In this document: positions 57,249 to 64,000 of the stretch, one piece after another
Layout: every line of letters starts with the position of its first letter
Position numbering within the stretch: the first letter of the stretch is position 1
DNA from: Multifurca ochricompacta
Taxonomy: Eukaryota > Basidiomycota > Agaricomycetes > Russulales > Russulaceae
DNA length: 64,000 nt
Assembly: GCA_022496185.1 (NCBI GenBank)
Contig: WTXG01000009.1
Location: 62,001 to 126,000 of the forward strand
Direction of reading: 5' to 3'
Made by a program: the position numbers and the translations under genes
Notes under the pieces: generated by a model
What the model saw: only the letters and a program-made list of their open reading frames with translations
What the model was told of the DNA's origin: nothing
Database searches by the model: none

Positions 57249-58520
57249 ATGGATGACAGTACCTTCCTGTTCCCATCCTCTCCAGGTGGTTCCGCTCCCC
57301 TCGCTTCCCAGATGGGAAGCATATCTTATTATCTGGTCGTCGCCACAGGCGTGATCACTCTATCCTCTGCACAAACACGTCTCCGGATGAAGGACAATTG
57401 CATCCTTGGCCATTAATCTCTACCCATGTGCTCACATTTCCGAGGCCAGAGCAGAGGTGAGTCCTTTGGTTAAGGCACATACCCTAAATCAATGATTCTA
57501 AATACCCAGACGCACCCACTCAGCTGCCGTCCCCCGATGCCGTCGTTTTCAGTTAGCAATTTTGAATGCAGTCAACAACCACGCCACGAGAATTTCACCT
57601 TCAATTGTGAAGATCTCACTGTTGTTCCTCCTGACTCCCTACGCCAACGACCTTCCCTTGGTCGAACTTGGTAAGAAGGCCCTCTTTAAGCCAACCGACT
57701 TCTCTTATTTGATATATAGCTCACCCTTAACACGTTTGTGCCATTGGCCCCGGAATCAGAGGTTTTGAACTTGAAAGTTTTCCAAGTGACCAGATTGCGA
57801 CGAATAATGAGAAACTATACGTATACCATGCCGATGTCGATACAACAACAACTGGTTGGCATGAAGAAGAGGAGGTATTGGATGCGACGTTGGGACAGAG
57901 CCATCATTATGAGCTGTCCGACGGTCATTTTATGTCGTCTACATTCCAACTAAACAGCGCAAGTCACTTCTATACTTGCCTGAGGCCTTACCGCAAGACG
58001 AAGTGCCTCTGGCGTCCGTTAGCACGTCAACACCTGACTTCTCGACAACATCCCTTTACTAGAGATCTTCTGCACTTCACATGCAGCACCGTACCAAGAC
58101 AAAGACTCAGTAACCCGCAAAGTCATCCCCGGCCGTTTATGCAATGAGCAAGGAACCTGTCGCAGCATCCTTAGATCAAGACACCACCCCAATTGGTCAA
58201 TCAGCCGGGGCATCCGAAACCATCAGAGGCCGGTACTCATGCAAGATCTGTGATCAAGAATTTGCGCAGCCCCAGGGTCTCAGCCGACATCGCCGAGAGA
58301 AACACGAGCCCAAACTGTGTCTGCACTGTCATGCCTTCAAATGGGGGCGCCCGTACCTGTTTAAGAAGCACCTCGAGAAGATCACCCTGACATTAAACCC
58401 GAGGAGGCGCTTGAAAAGGCACCGGGGCTCGTCGCAGGGGGACTAGACCCAGAGCGCGCCGCCAGCGGGCCTCGCTTTCCCTGCCTGAGTCGTCGCGACG
58501 ATGCAGCACCCCCTAGTGCT
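57249..58520 (+). pseudogene. Degraded paralogue of the C2H2 zinc-finger gene
   Basis: The layout follows 41676-43168. It opens with a start MDDSTFLF, and an exon-1 end GCAGAG followed by a GTGAGT donor near 57456. A middle exon starts near 57556, and a third exon contains DQIATNNEK...HADVDTTTTGWHEEEE, matching DQIPTYADHANVDTTASWREE of the intact gene. The fingers are at about 58240-58375: YSCKICDQEFAQPQGLSRH and CLHCHAFKWGRPYLFKKH. Exon 1 is shorter and out of frame, two stops (TAG near 58061, TAA near 58110) lie between exon-3 segments, and a 1-nt loss just after KKHLEK (58381-58384) removes the last zinc His. Beyond that point the other frame reads HPDIKPEEALEKAPG, like HADVKSESAMDAATKA of the intact copy. 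It cannot make the full protein. Confidence 0.75.
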
Positions 58521-60242
58521 GCTCTCTCCTGGGAACGTAAAGCCTCCACTCCCCACAACGCCACTTGACTCGCGCGTAGGGACATTCGATTCAAAGAATC
58601 ACAAGGTTAAAAGCTTTACACGAGGTCCTCTCGCGCGCTTCTCAACATAATGTTAAGGGTGGCCTTGCTTTCTTGTGCCAGTGACAAGCAATTCTCTCGG
58701 TGACACTCCTTCATGTATTTATTGATTGATTTTCGCAGTTCCCGTGTATATGGGCTCTGTCACAACGAAACCACATTGGCTCACTCGTGTCGCGGATGAT
58801 CCCCACGTGGCGGGAAAGGATTACCATCGAAAAAGTCCACATAAATCCCGGCTACTGTGTTCGAGGAAGGATTCTTGGAGAGAATCCCTAGGTTCATTGG
58901 ACAACTTCAAGTTGGACACATCCTAGTTGTGTATTAAAAAATAGTTAACAGTTTTACGTTACCTCGCTTTGGACTTTTTACCCCTTCCCCAGACACAGTA
59001 TATTACCACCTGCTTATTGACTCGAGGAGCTCTATCATACTGTGTTCATAATAATAATTCCAGAATTTCTCTCCCCATACTGTGTTCTTGACTCCAACGA
59101 ATGAAACCTCACCGGCACGACCACCTCCTTCTTATTCCGCCAACATGTCTCATTGGCTTCGCGATCCGTCCGGAATGAAAGACTCTCGGAATCGGTGCCA
59201 GATGGCAAGGCCTGTTTTGGTGGGATCCTTATGCTGCTTTGGGGGTTGAAGACTGTACTCAGCATCCTAGGTTACCGGGAACGTAAAAAGTTTCAAATTA
59301 CTTGAATCCAATTACTGCTAAATCACTTCCGGCTCTTGACGGGACGGGTTAGTTGCGCTTCCCGCGAGCTTAAAGACATCGATCCGATTACTGTATTGAC
59401 CTTTATCTAGGGGCCCACGTGACATGCAGCATCTCATTCGAGTCGAAAACCGAACTTCATCACCAATCACGGTTACATGATTTTTATTGCTTGTTGCCAC
59501 CACATACGTTCAATTGTGTTACCATACTCTCAGATGCAATACCATTGACAACTGTATCGAGTCAAAATCGGACAACCATTTATTACGAGCGTTTGTTTAT
59601 GCCGTAAGTGCCTCAAGTACCTGTCAACTTTTATTATATATAAATATCCTCTATAACTAAGATACAGGCGCAGTCTTCCCAATTGTTTGTTTTATCAATC
59701 TATGGGTAGGGTAGTTATAGACTTCTGTGAGTTTAATTTTATCCGGCCATCGAGTTGTGTTACCCTTAGGGTTCGCACTGTTGCCCCGGCCGGTTTGATG
59801 CATGCCCTCTTCTTGGACAGGAATTGCTGCCTCGCCAAAGCTCATACAGTTTGGTTCGGAGTGGTGGGCATTTTATCTTGTGCGCAATTGGATTATTGGG
59901 AATCGGCAGGCCCATCCATAACCAATATGGTGCCAATCAGTCGGCACGGGCACGGAGAGTGCTTCTTTCCGTCATTCTCCCAGGGGTGCAAAGCGGGTAC
60001 CTGTCTATTCCCCGCTTTTTTAAAAAAAAAAAAAAGAAAAACACAATTCGTATTCCGCGTGCAGCTTCCTAAGGTGCCTCAGTAAATACACTTGGGTGAT
60101 CCATAAAGATAATTGAATAAGGTTAAGCTACTACGCATGTGGGAGACCATCAGAATTAGTAATTAGTGAGGTTTGGTGGGAAAAGCCATTATAGTTTTAA
60201 GGTCAAATGAGTATGGAACTGTCGTCCATCTGGTACCACCGG
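58521..60242. other. Gene-free stretch
   Basis: 3' flank of the C2H2 pseudogene and AT-rich DNA. I see no supported ORF, RNA gene or repeat apart from an A run at 60019-60033. Confidence 0.35.
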
Positions 60243-60485
60243 TCATCTGTGGTCTTCAAGGGTTCTTTGATTCACTGGCTTGGAAGTAGCCTGTGTGCAC
60301 TGTAAAAAGGTTAAGAAGGTATAGGCTCTTCCATGGAAGTAGGCATGAAAGACAGGTTTGCCACGGAGGGGGTGAATGTTAGGTTCTAGGTGAGTAGCGG
60401 CATGGGAGGGGCAGTGGAAGAGGATGTGTTCCATGGAGTATGGTGATGTGGCATCACATGGGCATGTGAGCATCCATCCCTTCAA
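60243..60485 (-). pseudogene. Fragment of a LINE C-terminal zinc-binding tail
   Basis: An 80-codon minus-strand frame reads LTCPCDATSPYSMEHILFHC and then PSHAATH. It has the C-x-C...EHIL-x2-C pattern found after the RNase H domain of non-LTR retrotransposons in fungi (the larger LINE at 61.6 kb has CHCDSATPATFNHVALDC in the same place). There is no polymerase domain, so it is a short relic. Confidence 0.5.
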
Positions 60486-60509
60486 TAGGGTTACGGAAAA
60501 TATTCGAGG

Positions 60510-61098
60510 CCAATTATTTACTGGTAATTTACAGAGGGTCTGGTGGAAAGGTGGTTGGTAATTTACTAGTAATTTACCAGTAAATTATCATGTGATACTT
60601 TCACGTGATGTTTTCAATGAAATTTGTTGCTACGACTCTCCAAGAGCTTCTGGAGGGTTAGGAGCACAGAAGTGTCACTTGATGGTTCATCAGAAAGAGC
60701 TGCTGCAAGACACTGAGATGACAGATCAATGGTTGGTGAGACCTCGAGAGAATGTTCAGGACGGAACGTCTCAAGATTCGGCTCATCCAACCAACTATCA
60801 TCCTTGTCGTCACGGTCATTCGGATTCTCATCCAGTTTGCCATCTGACTTCGAAAAGAACCTGTTCACGATGTCAAAAAATTTCACAGACGGTTTTGAAT
60901 TAGCATGCAAGCGAGGCTTTGATGACAGAGTGAGATAAACTGTCAAAAACGTGCAAATAGATAGTTATGCACCTTTTCTTCCGTTTTGTAATGCTGCCGT
61001 ATCTGAGTCACGTGGGCACGTGACCTGGTAAATGCTACCTCCCATAGCGGCCCAGTAAATTACAAGTAAATTACCGGTAATTTACTGGTAAATATTGG
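60510..61098. mobile_element. Small inverted-repeat element with GTAAATTAC palindromic ends
   Basis: The left end CCAATTATTTACTGGTAATTTAC (60510 on) and the right end, read on the opposite strand from 61098 (CCAATATTTACCAGTAAATTACC), are similar inverted termini. Both subterminal zones carry clustered TGGTAATTTAC / GTAAATTACCAG motifs (60520, 60558-60594, 61050-61092). The 589-bp size and lack of a transposase suggest a nonautonomous DNA transposon. A minus-strand 110-codon ORF inside (60946-60614) is open and acidic, but I recognise no domain. No target duplication was found. Confidence 0.45.
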
Positions 61099-61602
61099 GT
61101 TGGTAAAAAAAGTACCTATTTTTTCCGCAACTCTACCCTTCAACTCAACTGTATTTGTGTCTGTATGCGTCTATTTGTTCCTGTTCCTCCTTTAGGCGCC
61201 GATCTGCCATGGGTTCGATTCCATTTTTTTCCCCTCTCTTGTACTTTCCATCCTATGATAAAAGTGAGTGAGCATGGTGCGACGCATGTCAAGCCCCGCT
61301 TCATCCCTGGTTGTCCTCCGGGACGCATCATTTCATATGAACTGTTGTGCTCGATAAGAGGAAATAACCCCCGCCACAGCCATACGCGTCCTAGGATGCC
61401 CATTCAGTGAAGGGAGGAGGTCACGTGGGATGTCCAGTACTGAATCGCTGGGGTGTAGTCGCTCACAAAGGGATGAACAACTGCCCACCTGAGAGTAGTG
61501 GAAGTTGTGTGGCGGGAGTAGAGTTGTTTTTTATTATTATTTCCCCCCCATTCTCTGTGGTGAAATGATACTGACCTTGGGGCCTTCTCCTTACCCAAAG
61601 GC
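61099..61602. other. Spacer left of the LINE
   Basis: No gene is recognised. Short ORFs on both strands have no motif. Confidence 0.35.
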
Positions 61603-61848
61603 TTTTTTTTTTTTTTTTTTTGAACTCGAGTTTATTGACACGCTTGCGGGACTCAGCCCAATCGCGCGGCTACATCAGGTACAATGTAACTACTGTGGAG
61701 GTGTACAAGGAGACGCCATATCTACGAGGACAGGCTAGTTGGCAAACTCGAAGAGAAAAGCTGGGGAGAAAGTACATGGAGTGGCCGTCCGAGAAAGAGA
61801 CCGTTCAGAGTAAGGGAAAACTTACAAAGTCCAAGACGCAGGAGAGGC

Positions 61849-62860
61849 CCCTCAGGGCGGTTCTCGTGGGCGCCGTGCAGCAATGGGCTTGAAGAAAGCC
61901 CCCGATTTCTGGATGAACTCCAGGAGTTGTGTGACGCGGGTGTGATGATTGAAGATCTCGACCCAGGTGAGCTCATCGAAAAGTGAGCTGCGGTCCATGT
62001 CGCATTCCGTCCGAGCTTGGGCGTGTAATGGACAGTCTAGGGCGACGTGATTGAATGTCGCAGGGGTAGCACTGTCGCAGTGGCAGAGTCGATCAGCCTC
62101 AGGGCGGGAAGAGAAGAAACGCTCGTGATACTCCGCAATAAAAGCGTGGCCAGTGGCCAGCTGAAAGGCAGTGGAGATCGTGTGGCGAGTGAAAGGGTTG
62201 TCTTTGCGCTTAGCGGTGGCTGCTGTCCAAAGAGGGTGGTTGCCGCCTGTAGGGGGGCCCCGGATGGAGATGGAGTACACTCAATGAGCAGAATGGGTCT
62301 CCACGTCAGTAGCTCGTGAGCGGAGCCACTCGTCCCGCCAATTGTTGTATGCGCGGAGGCGGGAGAGGGCGCGCCACTGGAGTGGGGAGGGGGGGTCATC
62401 GACGTCCCGAAGGGGGTGTAGGCGACGTGCACGGTCTGCGGCCTTGGGGGCTGCGGCTGAGGCCCGGTATCGAGGGGAGGGGGGACACCACATGAAAGTG
62501 ATGTCAGTGAGGGGGTGATCTGCAAGCAATTGAGCAAGGGCACGATGGCATGAGATGAAGTCACCGGTAAAGCGTTGGGGTTCGTGTGTACACAAACCTG
62601 CCAATGCTGAGCTGGATGAGCATGTAATGACGAGGCGGGGGCCAAGTTGCGGCCATGGAAGAACGACTGAAGCCATTGGACGGTGCGACTAAGGGCAAAT
62701 AAGTCAAGGTCAGACTTGATGCCCCCAGTGCCCCGGACCCAATGGTTTGTCGTTTCGCCAGAGTCGTCCATGAGGATGGCGGCAGCAGCTCCAACAAGTC
62801 TGTTGTCGACTCGTTTAGCTCGGGATAAGGCAGACGAGGTGTGGCAGAGAAAGACATCAG
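61849..62860 (-). pseudogene. LINE RNase H and C-terminal tail, frameshifted
   Basis: The homology runs across three frames. RNase H begins in one frame (SRAKRVDNRLVGAAAAIL, GIKSDLDLFALSRTVQWLQ, about 62860-62660) and moves to another near 62650 (LVITCSSSSALAGLC, ADHPLTDITFMWCP). That frame meets a TGA at 62283-62281, then continues in the same frame to 61849 (RHTISTAFQLATGHAF, CHCDSATPATFNHVALDC). This is therefore one former ORF with two frameshifts and one nonsense codon. Confidence 0.8.
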
Positions 62861-64000
62861 CGCGGGCAGAGCGATCAAAGCGGCAACTTCATCGAGACAT
62901 ACTTTGGGGGGGCAAGTCCCTACAAAGTGGAGGAATGTGCCCCAGGAAGGTAATTCCCATGGTGCAAAGGCCAGTACGTCGGGCGATCCCGCCAAAGGTG
63001 GTACCCGGGAGGCTAGTGCTTGCAGCGGGGAGAGGCGACGAGGCGCGGGAGGAGAGGTGGTGGTCGAGGTGTGACGTCGACGGGGGTGGAGTAGGTCTTT
63101 GTCCAGGGGGCCGCGGAGGCGCTGGATGGGCTGAGAGAGAGCAGGGAGAGAGGCATACCTGAGTGCCGTAGTATCTGCCAACTTCTCAACAAAGTGCTTC
63201 ATCGGGAGTACTTGAACGAGTTCATGTAACGGGCCCCACGGGGCTGTGTGGAAGGAGCTGGTGATTTTGTGAACCATGGCATTCGAGACGAGCTGAAGTC
63301 GTTTGAGGAGTGCTGGGGCCTGGCGAGTATGGATCCAGAGCTGGGAGCCATACGTCAGGACCGGGAGGCAGACGGCGTTGAGGACAAGTCTCCAGTTCTT
63401 GGTGGAGAGTCCCCGCTCGGAGTTGCCCAGCAGTTGGAGGGCGCGTAAGGATGCGCGTGCTCGGCGGCACATGATATCTACATGTGGTCGCCAGGACAAA
63501 GAAGGAGTAAAAAAGAAACCCAGATATCGCACCTGGGCCCCCGCCTTGACTTTGAAGTCAGGCGCGTCGTGGCAGGGGAGAAAGATTGAGCGTGGGGGAA
63601 GGTTCCGCGTGCGCGCGGGGGAGAAAAAGAGTGCCTCAGTCTTTGCCGGATCAGCGGACATGCCAGCGCGGAGTAGCCACTCCATGACAAGGGAGTAATG
63701 GTGTCGCAGGGAGGAGACGACTTCATCCCAAGTGGGTGCCCAAGCGAAGAGGAGGCCGTTGTCGACATACATCGATAGACGGCAGCCAGTCCACGAGGAT
63801 GCTAGGTGGAGTAGGGGGGCCGCATAGAGCGTGGCCAGAACCGGTGAGATTGGAGAGCCCTGGGGGGTGCCAATCGTGGTAGCATGTGGGGGGCCCGTTT
63901 GCCCATTAAAGGACAAGCAGGCTGAGCGACCAGTGAGGAAGCTTTGGACCCAAGACACCACTTGAGGTGGGTAGCCAAGCTGAGCGAGAACCGCAGAGCA
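62561..64000 (-). pseudogene. LINE reverse transcriptase (C-terminal part), catalytic Asp replaced
   Basis: An open frame from the window edge to 62561 carries RT blocks: QSFLTGRSACLSFNG, GTPQGSPISPVLATLYAAP (fingers/palm), then CRLSMYVDNGLLFAW near 63765, AGMSADPAKTEALFFSP, VRYLGFFFTPSLSWRPHV and LPVLTYGSQLWIH (thumb). The catalytic motif should be F/Y-x-D-D; here it is YVDN, one G-to-A step from Asp, so the enzyme should be dead. Beyond about 62860 the frame no longer matches the family; RNase H continues in the neighbouring frame. Confidence 0.88.

Larger units (their letters stand above)
61603..64000 (-). mobile_element. Non-LTR retrotransposon (LINE), 3' part, inactive
   Basis: On the minus strand it reads reverse transcriptase, RNase H, C-terminal CCHC-like tail, 3' UTR and a 19-nt poly(A) tail (T run on the plus strand, 61603-61621). 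This is the order and tail of a LINE. The 5' part, including any ORF1 and the endonuclease, lies beyond the right edge. The coding region is damaged by frameshifts, a stop and a catalytic substitution (see the ORF entries). Confidence 0.9.

Noticed and set aside
61199..61220. GGGTTCGATTCC, a tRNA B-box-like sequence
   Set aside because: No A box or acceptor pairing at the right distance.
1..64000. CRISPR array, bacterial operon, rRNA or organellar DNA
   Set aside because: No spaced direct repeats of the right type, no Shine-Dalgarno-led gene runs and no rRNA-like blocks. Intron-rich genes point to a eukaryotic nucleus.

Overview
The window looks like nuclear DNA of a filamentous basidiomycete, most likely an Agaricomycete. 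The reasons are many short introns (about 37 to 118 bp, mostly 47 to 75, with GT/AG ends), a Ty3/gypsy chromovirus, a fungal eEF3 gene, a THI20-type thiamine fusion gene and C2H2 genes with fungal architecture. I read everything directly from the sequence; no database search was run. Exon boundaries were placed by hand so that splice sites, reading phase and family similarity all agree.

Positions 1-11530 are a pile of nested transposable elements. A decayed minus-strand Ty3/gypsy element (1 to about 3336) appears to interrupt a plus-strand Ty3/gypsy chromovirus (about 3317-7390). The chromovirus has one in-frame stop in pol, an extra zinc-knuckle ORF after pol, and a clear 3' LTR. That LTR abuts the 3' end of a Ty1/copia element. 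A tRNA-derived SINE head follows. Then comes a large foldback (inverted-repeat) element into whose left arm a 1431-bp nonautonomous hAT element has inserted, leaving a perfect 8-bp target-site duplication.

Positions 13100-43170 are a normal gene-rich block. In order: a small secreted HNH (DUF1524/GmrSD-like) nuclease (+); an SLC41/MgtE Mg2+ transporter (-); ADA3/NGG1 of the SAGA/ADA acetyltransferase complexes (+); a THI20-like HMP(-P) kinase/TenA fusion (+); endonuclease III NTH1 (-); an M50B-like membrane zinc metallopeptidase (-); translation elongation factor eEF3 (-); V-ATPase subunit a (-); a Ser/Thr protein kinase (+); and a C2H2 zinc-finger protein (+). Most are housekeeping genes and they do not form a pathway cluster. 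SLC41 and ADA3 share a 357-bp divergent promoter. THI20 and NTH1 converge with 89 bp between their stop codons.

Positions 43170-57250 are gene-poor, with simple-sequence runs and no ORF that I recognise. At 57249-58520 lies a degraded paralogue of the C2H2 gene, broken by a frameshift at its second finger. The right end carries a LINE RNase H-tail fragment, a 589-bp element with palindromic GTAAATTAC termini, and a poly(A)-tailed non-LTR retrotransposon (LINE, minus strand) that runs off the window end. The LINE copy is dead: its reverse transcriptase motif reads YVDN instead of YVDD, and it has frameshifts and a stop.
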